From Hydnum rufescens UP504 (lineage: Eukaryota > Basidiomycota > Agaricomycetes > Cantharellales > Hydnaceae), in assembly GCA_014904985.1 (NCBI GenBank), contig MU128973.1, forward strand, positions 155,383 to 219,382: 64,000 bases of DNA, given 5' to 3'. Below, piece after piece: positions 1 through 11,406 of the stretch (within the stretch, counting starts at the first letter, position 1; every line of letters starts with the position of its first letter). The notes under the pieces are model-generated. The model ran no database searches and had not been told where the DNA came from. It saw only the letters and a program-made list of their open reading frames with translations. A program made the position numbers and the translations under genes.

Positions 1-2190
1 GCAACTGTTTTTGGACGGTCATATCTCACACCTCAGCCTCAAATTCATCAATTTTGCCCTCAATAATGCAATGTACTTGCTGTTTATCCACCCCACGGAC
101 ACATGTGTTTCAAGGTCTTGATGTGGCGATATTTGGGGCACTCAAGATTTCTTTTGGTCAGCACTGCCTCGAGTGGGAAAAGAATAACACAGAGCCCATT
201 GGCAAGGCCAATTTCTTCCTTGTCTATGCTGGCGCACACTCTGCCGCATTTACCGAGGCCAATATCCTCAGCGCCTGGAAGAAAACTGGTTAATACCATT
301 TGACCTACCATTGTCACCCCTGCCATGATGGCCCCATCAGTACCCACTCCACGCTTGGGGAGTTTCCTGTAGAACAGCCAAGTCCAGTCAAACGGATTTT
401 GCAGCTTCTTTACCCAGCCCAAAATCAGTCCAGCACCAATGTAACGTCATGGAAGACACACCTTCCTTGCAGCAATTATCAGAACACAACCCAGGTGACC
501 AGGCCGCTGGAGTGCTTGCTGAAAAACTGCAAAGGATCATGCGTGTGATGCTATTCAGGAAGTGCTCAATTCTACTTCATATCGCCACTTATACTTTCAT
601 TGTCCCCTGGCGCACTCATCATCAAAACCCATGCCTCTCATTCTCAAGTCCGTTCGCCCACTCCAAGCTCCTAATTGGGCACTGGCCATTGATTCCGAGC
701 TGCAAATCATTCAAAGGCATCCTATGAAGAGGAAAACACATGACTGTGAACAGAACTAGATCTCGCATGCATCTGGAATGCAACCAGCAGGGGGTCATCG
801 AGACTAATAACACACAACTTGTGTTGCAAAACATCGAGATCAAAGAAAGTCACAGCAACCTTCACACACAGGAGACAAAAAAGCAAAAACTCTGAGCTCT
901 GCTCAGGTTCAGCTCTCGTCCAATGGTAAAGGTTGTGTCCTTAGCCAAGCATCATTCCGGGCAGCCCCTGGTAGAGCATGATTAGAGAAGCACAAGGAAA
1001 AGGAAATGTCAGAGTTCGTCCGTTTCCCAGTTAATTCCAGATTTGTTTCCGGATTTGTCCCGGTTTTGTTTCCAGTTTGTCCCCATCTCTGTTTCATTTC
1101 CCCTTCATTCTTCCACTCCTTCACCCAATTCTCCCTGAGTTCTCCACCTATTGCCATGCAATTATATCCCACAGAAAGCTATGCTTTCCATCTTCGCATT
1201 TGGCTATCTCCAGGTTGATGGGACAAATATTGAGAGCTTGCAGTGCATATTTAAATGGGTCTCCTTTGGCACTAGTCTTTCCCATATCTCCTCCAATTCA
1301 TGGCCAATTTGGATGATCTCAGATATCATGGATACGTGAAATTTGGGTCTTCCATAATCAATTTATTTTGGAGATTTGGCCCAGCAATTGTGGAGTAAAG
1401 AGGTACTCTTCTCCTCAGCCAAGCACATTGGAAGCCCCCTGCCAATCTTCCTGTATCCACCTCAATTCCTAATGGATTTGGATGATTCAACTTTCCATGG
1501 AAGTGTCAGATCAAACGCTTCCATAATTCTCTTAATATTTGAATTTGGAGCTTCCATTGTGGAATAGTGGGACATTCTTCCCTCACTTTAGGCTCAATTG
1601 GACTCCCCCACCAGTCCTGCCATATCTTCTTCAATTCTGGCCCAATTTACACAATTTCAATTTTCATGGGTACATCTGCTTCATCTCCACATATGTTCAT
1701 ATAGGCAAAGGCTTTGGTGTGGCCATTGGAACAATGTTGAACATTCTCTCCACCACCTCTCCTCCCTTTGCCTCAAATCTTATTCTTTTTCCAAGTCTAC
1801 CAAATTTTAATGGGTTTTTCTTATTCCAAAAGTGAAAGATGGTCATCCCCTTTCCCAAAAAAACTTTCTTTCTCTTTTCTTTTTCTTCCCCCATTGACCA
1901 TCCCCAATTCTTGGACTGTCAAGCTAGTGCTTCAGGCCATAAATTTCAAAATCTCTCCTCTAGATCTTGTTTCCCAGGTCTACCCCTATTCCAAATCACT
2001 CCCAAATGGCCCCAATGGACACCCCCAAACCCCTACTTCATTATGCCCCTTCCAATCATATTCCACCCACCAAGCCCCAGAAACATCCCCCTATCCCAGC
2101 TTTATGGATAAATACTCTGGGAAAGATTTCTTTTGGTGTGGAAGGAAATCAACACCAAAAAAAATGGGGGGCAGTAGGGGGTACCTAGTA
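1..2190. other. Unassigned non-coding region
   Basis: I recognise no gene here. The longest open frame (minus strand, 84-422, about 112 codons) shows no domain I can name, and the other frames are short and composition-driven. From about 1000 to 2150 the DNA is rich in C/T and A/T runs. The opening bases resemble the leader-like repeats seen elsewhere in the window, so decayed retrotransposon DNA is plausible. Confidence 0.5.
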
Positions 2191-2714
2191 GTATGAGGGC
2201 CAAGGGAAAGGAAGGAATTGTCCTATGGGCCTCCAGGATGGGAATACAACTACAGGCCCCTGGCTGTAAGGCAGACTTAGGCAGGATGGGACATCATGCA
2301 ATAGGCAAGCTTCCCAGGAATGGGAGCTATCTCCCAGGTGTGGGCCTCTTCAGGGAATGTGGCCCCAGCCTCAGGGACCTCTCCTGTGGCCATGGCCATG
2401 GTCACAGCACTAGCCCCCTCCAGAGCCTCACCTCAGCTGTGGCTGCCACCTCTGTATCACTGTGGCCCTTGCAGCCCATCACTATGTCAGGCACAGCCAC
2501 TTCTAGGGCCACAGCCACCTCCACCAGATACAGTGGCAGACCAGCTCCCTTGATGCTACAGCTAGCCCCAGGCTATGGACTGCAGCCTAACCCCCCTTAT
2601 GCAGTCCAGCCTGTATGGCATCTTGGCCCTCCTCCCTGGCCTTGCCCTGTGTCCCAGTCTATCCCTATCGCCTGGCCAGGATGTGGTGCCTACCTATGTG
2701 GCCCCTAGCATAGC

Positions 2715-2935
2715 CTTGCTCCTTGTGATCTTGCCTTTGCCATGGCCTGGCCTCTTGCCATGGCCTTTCCCCTTGCCATGGCCTGGCCTCTCACTATGGC
2801 CTTGCCTCCTGCTATGGCCTGGCCTCCTGCTACAGCCTTTCCCCTCACCATGGCCCTGTCCCTTGCCATGGCCTTCCTCCCTGTGGCTTCACCCTTCCCT
2901 GTGGCCTTGCCCTTCCCCATGGCCTAGTCCTCCCT
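2715..2935. repeat. 18-bp minisatellite (CCATGGCC-rich)
   Basis: A degenerate tandem repeat of about 18 bp, built on CCATGGCCTKKCCYCTTG, runs for about 12 units. On the plus strand it reads as repeats of Met-Ala-Trp/Phe-Pro-Leu-Ala; on the minus strand as Gly/Lys/Ala-rich repeats. Both frames stay open only because the unit length is a multiple of three. I see no gene context that would make it coding. Confidence 0.75.
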
Positions 2936-3390
2936 AAGGCCTTGCCTGACCCAGCCTTCCTCTGCATATGGGCTGTGGGACTGCACAGCATGGTAATCCT
3001 TAGTCCCACCAAAGACTTTGCCCACCCACCCACCCAGTCTTTGGTGTTCTATCCATGACTATCCAATGCCATCAAGCCTGGGGGGCAGCAGCCATGGTTT
3101 ATAAGGATCTTAGAGGCTTGAAGACATTTGGATAAGGCCACAACACTCAGCCTTCCTCCTCCCCTTTTCTCTCCCTCTTCTTCACCACTTTCTTTTGCCT
3201 CTTTTTGTCTTTCCCCATTCAAAGGCTAAGGTTAATTGTTTTAAAATTCAAAGCCCACTGCTGGATTATAAACTCTGAATCCTGTCTTTTCTTTGCTTTT
3301 GTCTAACATTCCCACATTCTTTCTGCTTTATCCACCTTCCTTATGTCCAGGTGCTCAGTTGAGACTTTTGGAGTCCAAACTGGGGGGCAC

Positions 3391-3930
3391 TGTAATATAG
3401 TGTATTACGTAATTAATTTAGGACTCAAAAGTCATGTATATATGGCAGTTGCCAAGATGAATCAAGTAACCTTTGCCCGGATCTTCGTCACCTAGTGAGA
3501 AACCATGATACTCTGCCTCTGCCTCTGCTTCTGTCTGGATATCTAGTTGGCCCCTAGTAGCCATCAATACTAGCCCTTTCCCTGGCTCTGGACTTGTGCC
3601 TTGGGACCCTAGCTGGGAAAGCAGTGAGTAGGATAATCCATACCTCTCACTGACCCCCACTCTCTCCTTAGGTTAGTGACTGTGCCACTTGGCCAGTCCC
3701 TACTTTATGCCTTTCATCATGACTCCCCTTCCCTCACAACCTTTTCTCCTGTGTCCAGGGCAAAGCCAGTGCTTAGTCCTGTTTGCAGCTCCCCCACCTG
3801 AAGCCAGTGCTAAGGGTGGTGTGATTACCCCTTCTCCTCTTCTCCCTATTCCTACTCCCTCCCCTGTCAACTCCACTTTGTCCAAGTACGACAACAGGTG
3901 CCCTCCTGAACTGGGAGGCACTTTCTTACA
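3391..3930 (+). mobile_element. Candidate 3' LTR of a decayed retrotransposon
   Basis: A polypurine tract (AACTGGGGGGCAC, 3378-3390) is followed directly by TGTAATATAGTG, the layout of a 3' LTR start. A possible end is CTTACA at 3925-3930, giving TGTAA/TTACA inverted termini. A TATA-like stretch (GTATATATGG) lies near 3436. No coding region of the parent element is recognisable upstream and no partner LTR is in the window, so the right boundary is tentative. Confidence 0.4.
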
Positions 3931-3939
3931 GATAGGGTA

Positions 3940-4308
3940 ATGGTGAGAGCTAAGGTGGCTGCAAATGTTGAGCGACTCACAAAAAAGAAGGCAGCAACTG
4001 TGGCAGCGAAGAAGCTCCGGGCCAAAGATCTTGCCCAGTGGGCAATTGACTGTGCAGCATGGCAAGTCATGAAGGATGGGTGGGTTAAAGGGCAGGGAGG
4101 CCATTGCCCAGCAAAGCCAAAGCAACCAAAGGCGAGAAAGCCCATATTAGACATCAGTGAGGGCAGAGGAATCGAGGCCGGCGAGCAATTTGACAGTGGG
4201 CAGATTGAGATGCAGGAACAAGGTGATGGTGGGGACGAAGATGATGATGGACATGGACACAGTGAGGAGGAGCACATGGAAGGGGATGAACGATCAGACG
4301 GTGATTGA
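3940..4308 (+). pseudogene. Small Lys/Ala-then-acidic ORF, possible transposase C-terminal remnant
   Basis: The 122-codon ATG frame encodes an Ala/Lys-rich helical N-terminal half, a W-rich middle ending in a Pro/Lys stretch (AKPKQPKARKP), and a Glu/Asp/Gly/His-rich acidic tail. This order resembles the C-terminal tails of fungal pogo/Jerky-type DDE transposases. No catalytic domain is present upstream, where the candidate LTR lies. It could equally be an unrelated short ORF; the assignment rests on composition only. Confidence 0.3.
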
Positions 4309-4619
4309 CCAATCAGAACGCTCTGTTCAGTGGCAGTGTTCCGCGCCGAAGGAGGCATATTTCATCACTTTCAACACCTGTTTGTCGTCAACCTAACAAC
4401 ATGCTCAGTTCTGGTCTGCTTGATCTTAAACTCAGGAGAAGCATGTACAAGACACTTGTGCATGCAACACACAAAAGAGAATTCAAAAATTTACATTTTT
4501 GCTTGCTGAGGATCCAAAAAACAACAATACTGCTGAAGGAGACATAATATACTGTACCTCCAACCCCCAAATTGAATAGATCTAGAATATTTCTTGAATA
4601 ACTCAATCAATATTGCATG

Positions 4620-5893
4620 GGATGTTCTGAAATTTGAATCATACACTGTTACATACTACTACTACAGATAGCAACAACTTTCACACAGATTGAATCACTG
4701 AGTGAAGCAGGGGGAGGGGAAGATCTTGGTCATGTGACCAATGTCAAAAGTGCTTAGAATGGGCTGAAATTTTGGGCCTGAGCCTCAAATGGTGGCCGGG
4801 TATGGCCTACAAAAAATGGGAGTGATTGGAGCTCTGGAAGTGCCCCAATTGGAGGGGGTATGTCAGTGAAACTTGAAAATATTATGGAAACTCTCACACT
4901 GGAGTGATGAATCTGAAATTTTGGGGGATGTTATAAATGTATTTTGATGACCAAAGGGTGAATCTTCAGGGCCATTGCATGGATGGAAGACTCTGGGGGG
5001 GAAATTGTTGTTTTGGGGGGAGGGCTGTGGAGAAGGGCCTAAATGGAGTCCAGTTAGGCTGATATTTGGTATGTGTACTCCCTATATATGTGCTAGACTA
5101 GTGGTATAATATCAGAGCCACCCAGCTCTACATTTGATGTAATTCCCTTTTGACCTTCCTCCCCCTCCCCCTCAATTTCAGGCACTTCCACACATCCAAT
5201 TCATTCTATTTTTGGATATAGTCAGGGTCATACTAATCAAAGCTTATTCCACCCAGTTTAGGCCTGAGGTGGAGTGGCTCACATTCATGGTAGGGTTTTG
5301 TTCCCATTTTTCCTGCCAAGGAAGTGGCATGCCTAAAAGTAAACCAAAAAAGCTGATTTTTGGCACATATGTAGTTCATCATATGGCCATACCCCATGTA
5401 AAATTTCAAGTTCATATCCTGTCTGTGGGGGGAGTAAATTAATTTTCAATGTTCAAACTTGTTTGGCCCATACCTCCATAACTAGTGCATGGATATGGCT
5501 GAAATTTTGATATGATTTTCGCCTAAGGAGCCTCTAATCACGTGCCAATTTTCAGAGCGATCTGCACAGTTGTTCTTTTTCGGAAATTTCCGGTGGTTCT
5601 GGTACCCCCTGTCCAGTTCACTGCCTTAACCTGGATGGATTGGGATAATTTTTGGCACATAATTAGTACCCTATATGTTTATGCTCCCTGTAAATTTTCA
5701 AGTCCCCAGCTGTTCTATGGGAGGAGAAAATCAATTTTCAATATCAAAACTTGTTTGCCTCATATCTCAATAACTAATGCATGGATTTGGCTGAAATTTC
5801 AATATGGTTTGCAGCCAGATAGTCTCTAGTCATGTGCCAAATTTCAGACCGATCTGCTCAGCGCTTAGATTTCGGCAACTTCCAGTGGTTCTG
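4620..5893. repeat. Degenerate direct repeats of about 290 bp, leader-like
   Basis: Two blocks, about 5460-5600 and 5750-5890, align over most of their length. Both contain a CTCAATAACTAATGCATGGAT-like start, TGGCTGAAATTT, CATGTGCCAAATTTCAG, CGATCTGC and a final CCAGTGGTTCTGG. An older copy of the motif is visible near 4740-5090. The same wording (GGCTGAAATTTGG, CCACTGG) occurs in the untranslated leaders of the copia elements at 15.7-16.0 and 24.9-25.2 kb. I see no coding content. Confidence 0.55.
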
Positions 5894-7211
5894 GAGCTGT
5901 TCTTCCTGCCCTCATTGTTTCAGGGATTAACCATTGGCCCTGGGCCTAATTTTTTCACTGTATCAGGGTCCCCAGGGGTCCATCCATCCATCCCAGGTAC
6001 CTCCCCCTGGTCCTGGGCCCCCATTGGGCTGGATGCCTAAATATTCTTTGGATGTACTTCATTTAATTTCCGCATTTTGGCATTTTTTTAAGATAGGATC
6101 CATGTATTATGTAACTGGATACCATTTAGGAATAATTACATAATATTTGTACTAAACTCAGTCCCAAGTTACCTGCCTAGACCTGCTTAGACATGCCTAG
6201 ACATGCCTAGACATGCCTAGACATGCCTAGACATGCCTAGACACCTAGACATGCCTAGACATGCCTAGACATGCCTAGACACCTAGACATGCCTAGACAT
6301 GCCTAGACATGCCTAGACACCTAGACATGCCTAGACATGCCTAGACATGCCTAGACACCTAGACATGCCTAGACATGCCTAGACATGCCTAGACACCTAG
6401 ACATGCCTAGACACCTAGACATGCTTAGACATGCCTAGACATGCCTAGACACCTAGACATGCCTAGACACCTAGACATGCTTAGACATGCCTAGACATGC
6501 CTAGACACCTAGACATGCCTAGACATGCCTAGACACCTAGACATGCCTAGACACCTAGACATGCTTAGACATGCCTAGACATGCCTAGACACCTAGACAT
6601 GCCTAGACACCTAGACATGCTTAGACATGCCTAGACATGCTTAGACTTGCTTAGGCACACAATTAGACACCTCCTGGTGATGGTCAACCTGTTCTAATTT
6701 ATCCACTAGTAGACACACTGCATACTAAGCCCTCATGGACACACCAGGAAACTCTAATGAGATATAGCAAGCTCTAGACATGACTAGACACAGCTGATTT
6801 AGGCATGCCTAAATCAACTGCAGGGTGTCCATCAAGTCATTGTAAAACCCCTGGAGCAGCACCTGACTCTACACATCACTAGACATCACTGATTTAGGCA
6901 TGTCTAAATCAACCCTGGATAAGCCTCTTCAATTCAAAGTCAATAATTAAGCTCTAGACATCATTAGACACAACTGATTTAGGCATGCCTAAATCAACCC
7001 CAGAATTCCTATCAAATAGTTAAAAAGCCTGGGAGTGGCGCCTGCGGTGGGCACAGATAGGCATGCCTATTATAGGGACTTAGAAAATTTTCATCTTTTG
7101 AACACCTTTAGACACTGCCTAGATGTGCCTATATAAAAACCACCTCTTAGGTCAAAGGCCAATGCAACCAGAACCCACCTAAGAGGTACCTTTTTGAGGG
7201 TGCATTAGGTG
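5894..7211 (+). repeat. Palindromic repeat family (CACCTAAC-ended), copy 1
   Basis: This copy matches the right arm of the 52.2-53.2 kb palindrome from GAGCTGTTCTTCC to the terminal GCATTAGGTG. It carries an expanded decamer satellite (6171-6655) and three near-perfect palindromes of the type GATTTAGGCATGCCTAAATC at about 6797, 6891 and 6978. A TATATAAAAA box lies 75 bp before the end. A terminal hairpin (ACCTCTTAGGT / ACCTAAGAGGT) follows it. No mirrored left arm ending in CACCTAAC is present, so this is a half copy. Confidence 0.8.
6171..6655. repeat. Decamer satellite (AGACATGCCT)n with interspersed octamers
   Basis: This is a tandem array of the self-complementary decamer AGACATGCCT, interrupted regularly by an 8-mer AGACACCT. 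Blocks of roughly three decamers plus one octamer recur, forming a higher-order period of about 38 bp that is itself repeated. The paralogous site in the 52.5 kb copy is only about 140 bp long, so the array length is unstable. Confidence 0.95.
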
Positions 7212-7813
7212 GACAAGCCTGGCATCCACACTAGCAAATGCCAACAGAAGCCAATGGAGAAGGCCATGGCATCTGTGGTGACTATGACTGTCAGTGTTGA
7301 ATCAAAAAGCTTGACCAGGTCCTGCCTGGCCTCTCATCATCTCTCCATACCTGAGATGAATCCTCTTCCTTCTCATGCTACCCTACCAGTCCTCTTTCAA
7401 CCTCACTTTCCATGCCAAACAAGAATACCAAATTGAGTCTTGCAGTGCCCTCAGCCACAGTCAGGATGAATGAAGATGAGGATGGCAGTGACAGCAAAGA
7501 GGGAGATGATGAAGAGGAGGGAAACACTGCCATCAAAGCCACAAACAGAAAGAGGAAAGAGATTAATTAACCACACACTATTGCAGTGGGAATCCTGAGT
7601 ATACACCAACACACACAAGGGATACACAAGTCTCACACCTATCACAGTGGGAATCTGGAGAAATTGAAACTGGTGGTCCCCCAACTGCAAAGGGCTATAA
7701 GTACTACTTCCTGGACACAGCCACCATAGCCCATCACTAAGCTGATGCAGCCATGTTACAAATCCTGTGTGCACCTCCACATGGCTATGCCCCAACTTCC
7801 ATATGCATCCCCC
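7212..7813. other. Intervening DNA shared in part with 56.1-56.4 kb
   Basis: From about 7535 the sequence matches 56090 onward (for example AAACAGAAAGAGGAAAGAGA followed by TTAATTAACCACACAC). This marks a second copy of the same element. Bases 7212-7530 hold short open frames without recognisable domains. I find no gene here beyond the membrane ORF that begins downstream on the minus strand. Confidence 0.5.
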
Positions 7814-8167
7814 TTAGTGCATATACCTCCAAAGCAGTGTATGCCTGGGTACCCCAAAGGAGTTGAAGGACCATAGTGATGCTGAGGGAGCAGGGATTGG
7901 GATGGGTGGTGAGGATTTAGGGAATGGGGGCAGAGTAGGAGAAGTCTGGACTGGCAAATGCATTGACTTGCATGGGGAGCAAGGGGACAAGGGGTGCTGA
8001 CAAGGCTGCCACTGGTTGATTACCCAGCCCACAGCCCACTGGTCAAGGCCTGATAGTATGAGGGCAATAATAACAAGAGAAATGCCAATAATGGCAAGGA
8101 TGACAATAACCCCCTGACTGAATGGAGTGAGAGAGGAGGTGAGAACATTTGAAGAAGTAGGTGCCAT
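7814..8167 (-). CDS. Small single-pass membrane protein ORF (copy A)
   Basis: An ATG frame of 117 codons begins MAPTSSN. After about 18 residues comes a strongly hydrophobic segment (GVIVILAIIGISLVIIALIL) that should span a membrane once. A QWAVGW..NQWQ patch and a Pro/Ser-rich tail follow. The same frame, with the same start, helix, tail and similar stop, exists at 56446-56823, so both derive from one repeated element. The protein family is unknown to me. The frame extends upstream with a histidine-rich stretch but without an ATG. Conservation in two repeats does not by itself prove expression. Confidence 0.45.
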   Translation of the reverse strand: MAPTSSNVLTSSLTPFSQGVIVILAIIGISLVIIALILSGLDQWAVGWVINQWQPCQHPLSPCSPCKSMHLPVQTSPTLPPFPKSSPPIPIPAPSASLWSFNSFGVPRHTLLWRYMH

Positions 8168-8319
8168 ATGATAGAGTTGACAAAGATACTCTGATGGGTA
8201 AGTCCACAGGTGGAAGCAAATGTCAATTTGATCCTGACAGGGATGGTGATGGTGACAATGATGGAGGTGGCTCCCCTGATTCTGTGCCACTCCACACAAT
8301 TCTGCCTTCAATTTCTTCT

Positions 8320-9611
8320 CCCCAGTGGCCCCAGAGGGGTAAACCAGATTATTCCAGTGCAGATGTGAGTGATCATTCAGTTATTCTCTCCAGATTTGTG
8401 TTGATGTTCTTGCAATTCAAAGACATGTTCACTGGATGATGCACTACCTCAAACCAAAAGGAATCACATCAACTCCCATCCTCTCAATAGTGAGGAATCT
8501 CCAGTCCCTGATATATCAGCTCAAAGTCCCCAATTCAGCACTCTGTCACTGCTGAAATCCACTGCAGCCCAGGATAATTCCACACCTTACCCATCATCTT
8601 ACCCTCTCACTCTATCTGATGAAGATAGCAAGGAAATGATCCTTGGCATTCCTGACACATTGGGCTCAAGTGGCAGATTGAGGCAAAATCAGTCCCCCTT
8701 GTCCAGGGCCTCCATTCATGATGTTAAAGTGCTGCTGTGCAGTGCTAATTTGAAAAAATGTGGGCCTGTCTTGAACACTACCACTCATGTTGTCAATGTG
8801 GCACTTCATGATGATGACCATTATCATGATCCTGATTTCTGGCCCAACAATCCTTCCATTTGGTCTTCCCTTCCCTTCCTGGATGGGCCAGTCCCTGAAG
8901 CTCTCATACTGAAGCTCAGTGCTTGGGGACCAGTGTCTTGAGGATCTGGTGCACTGGCAGATGAGAGCCAGTATCCCCAGCTGAAACTTCTTAAGGCTGC
9001 TGAGCTCAAGCTCATTAATCATGCCAAGGTAGACAAGGAGAAGGGTCAACATGAAAAGAATGCTTTCAATGGCTGGTCATGGTCATACATCAAAGAGGCT
9101 CCAAATCCTCCTCAGGGTGAAGTTGGGCATCATAAGTTCTTATTGGTTTATGAACTCATTTTGCTGTCCTAATATGCATTTACAAGGCAAACAGGGTGAT
9201 TACATGAAGGAGGTCATCATGCCTGCCTGGTATGCATTCAAGACCAAGCACAAAACAATTGGTGACCTGGATGAGCAGTTGTGCTGCCTGCAAGCCAATA
9301 TGGTCACAGTTGAGATTGATGACCTCAAGCAAACATCAGAAGGAGCAGGATTAAGTCATTTGATGGCTGCAGAACAGGATGGAATGGTTGTGCAAGTGAG
9401 TAGATTGATAAAATGAGCTACTTGTACTGACCTTCTATTCAGGCACAAACCCTGATGATGGCTGGTGCACACACCATCATCCTCATGGTAAGCAGGTGAG
9501 CACATGATGATAAATCTGCTGCATGGAATGGCATTTTCTATGGATCTGATGCAGCACAATGGTTTTGGACCAGCATCAACAACCCTCTTGGTAATATCAT
9601 CTGGCAGTTTT
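8320..9611 (+). pseudogene. Degraded ORF series of unknown family, cut by copia LTR
   Basis: Partial plus-strand frames are visible at about 8636-8941 (continuing past a stop to about 9170), 9051-9416 and 9500-9611. They contain phrases such as PDFWPNNPSIW, YPQLKLLKAAELKL and WNGIFYGSDAAQWFW, which look like protein-coding sequence broken by stops and frame changes. I do not recognise the family. The last block runs straight into the copia LTR at 9612, indicating interruption by that insertion. The TATA-bearing end of palindromic copy 1 lies upstream. Confidence 0.4.
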
Positions 9612-9849
9612 TGTTCAAGTGGAGGAATGGGAAAGGCCTACACAGACACCCAGAGTGGAACTGAGGTGGATTGGCTTAAGTCTTGATGTAGCAAGAGTTA
9701 TATTGAGTATCTAACTAACCTGAGGTGGATTGGCTTAAGTATTGATGTAGCAAGAGTTAAGCCATATCCACCTCCATCACAACAACCATAAACAGGAAGC
9801 AAAACAAAGAATAGCACAAAACAAGTAATACAAGGGCACAACTTCAACA
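9612..9849 (-). repeat. Copia A 3' LTR
   Basis: 238 bp, same length as its partner at 16011-16248. The polypurine tract AAAGTGGGAG (element sense) abuts it at 9850-9859. The LTR contains an internal tandem duplication of the segment GAGGTGGATTGGCTTAAG...AAGAGTTA that is absent from the 179-180 bp LTRs at 16713-16892 and 25214-25392. Confidence 0.93.
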
Positions 9850-10037
9850 CTCCCACTTTACAAAGCAGAGTGAGAAACAAGCCCAAGAAGTGAAAGCACT
9901 TGAGAATGGGCTACAGTCTCAAGGGGCTTTGTAAGAAAATCTGCCCTCATCAAAGAAGTTGAAACATATTCAAGTGAAAATACCTTGTCCTCCACCTGTT
10001 CCTGAAGCCAATGGTACTTAGGCAGCAGATGCTGCAT

Positions 10038-10742
10038 TCAGCTATGGTGCTCTGGGTTCTTCCCAACTCTGATAGCTGACTGATTGTCAAGCCACAAAGT
10101 CATTGCACCACTTGGAGGATATCCTAGTTCAGACATGAAATTCTGAAACCAGACACCATCAGAGCCAGCCTCATTGGCAGCAATGTACTCTGCTTCTGTA
10201 GTAGACTTGACTACCACAGATTGCCTCTTACTGCTCCAGTTCACCAAGCACTTGCCAATAAAGACAGCATGCCCACTAGTAGAGCATGCCGAGTCAACAT
10301 CCCCAGCATAGTCTGCATCAGAATAAATCTGAAGGCAGGTTGAGTCTTGTCCAGGACCATAGCAAAGCATAAGATCCTTTGTACCAGCAAGGTACTTGAA
10401 GACATGCTGAACTTGTTTCCAATGGGCCTGTCCTGGGTTTGCATTAAACCTACTTAGAGCTCCCACTGCAAAGCTGATGTCTGCACATGTACCAACTGAA
10501 AGGTACATCAGACTGCCTACAGCTGAGAGATAAGGAACAGACTTCATGTACTCTAAGTCCTCAGGAGTCTGAGGGCAGTCTTCTTTAGTCAATGGACTTG
10601 ACTTGGCCAGAGGAGTGGACACAGGGCGGGCATCAGCCATATTGAAGCGGTCCAGGACATCACCAATGTGCTTCCTCTGGGAGAGATACAACCTCCGGTT
10701 AGCCCGGTCTCTGATGATCTCAATCCCTAGAGTGTACAGCAA
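10038..10742 (-). pseudogene. Copia A RNase H and end of RT
   Basis: The frame encodes the last part of RT followed by RNase H with KSTTEAEYIAANEA, typical of Copia RNase H, and WLDNQSAIRVGKNPEHHS. The next codon is TGA where a sense codon (MRHLLPKYHW follows in frame) is expected. The true coding end lies farther left near 9860. It is joined to the RT frame (10720-11406) by a one-base shift near 10740, in what should read as DLGPV..YTLGIE. Confidence 0.85.
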
Positions 10743-11406
10743 CCGGACCTAAGTCACAGACCTTGTACTCAAGCTTGAGTTCCTCTTTAATGCGCTTCAG
10801 CATTGGGACATTTTTACAGGCAATGATCAAATCATCCACATAAGCTGGAATGATGACCTTGACACCGTCTTTAGCCCAGATCCAGACACAGTGGTCAGAA
10901 GCACATCTTGAAAAACCAAACTTCACAAAGGTAGAGTGCAGCTTTATATACCACTGCCTTGGACTCTGCTTGAGTCCATACAAGGACTTCTTAAGGTGAC
11001 AAACAAGGTGTTCTTGACCTGGGGCTGCAAAGCCTTCTGGCTGAGCCATGTAGATCTCATCCAAGTCACCATTCAAGAATGCAGTGGAGATGTCCATATG
11101 GTCAATCTCCATGTCCTCAGCTGCAGCAATAGCCAGCACAGTCCGTAAGGAAGCAAACTTGGCAACAGGGGCAAAGGTCTCAGTGTAATCAAGGTGGGGC
11201 TTCTGGGAGAAGCCTTTAGCCACCAACCGAGCCTTATAACGCTCCACTGAGCCATCAGAGTTCAGCTTGACCTTGTAGACCCATCTAGAACCAATAGCCT
11301 TGCACCCTGGAGGCAGCTCACATAGTTCCCAGGCCCCATGTTCTTGGAGTGCATTGTACTCTTGTTCAGTGGCCACATGCCATAGCTGAGCATCATCTCT
11401 AGTCAT
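10720..11406 (-). pseudogene. Copia A reverse transcriptase
   Basis: The RNA-dependent DNA polymerase domain (RVT_2 type) begins WHVATEQEYNALQEHG. It contains RWVYKVKLNSDGSVERYKAR, the MDISTAFLNGDLDEIYM core, SLYGLKQSPRQWY, and the catalytic YVDDLIIA. It lacks only the frame continuity at its C-terminal edge, where a single-base shift moves the reading into the 10038-10742 frame. It joins the integrase frame with a 4-base overlap at 11403-11406. Confidence 0.88.

Noticed and set aside
2193..2708. 171-codon plus-strand ORF
   Set aside because: Composition-driven, adjoining a minisatellite; no domain, no conserved motif.
6171..6655. Functional p53-type response elements
   Set aside because: The decamer equals the animal consensus, but the genome is fungal and has no p53; treated as satellite coincidence.
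5894..7211. Complete foldback element at copy 1
   Set aside because: No CACCTAAC-type left terminus or second arm is present; it is a half copy.
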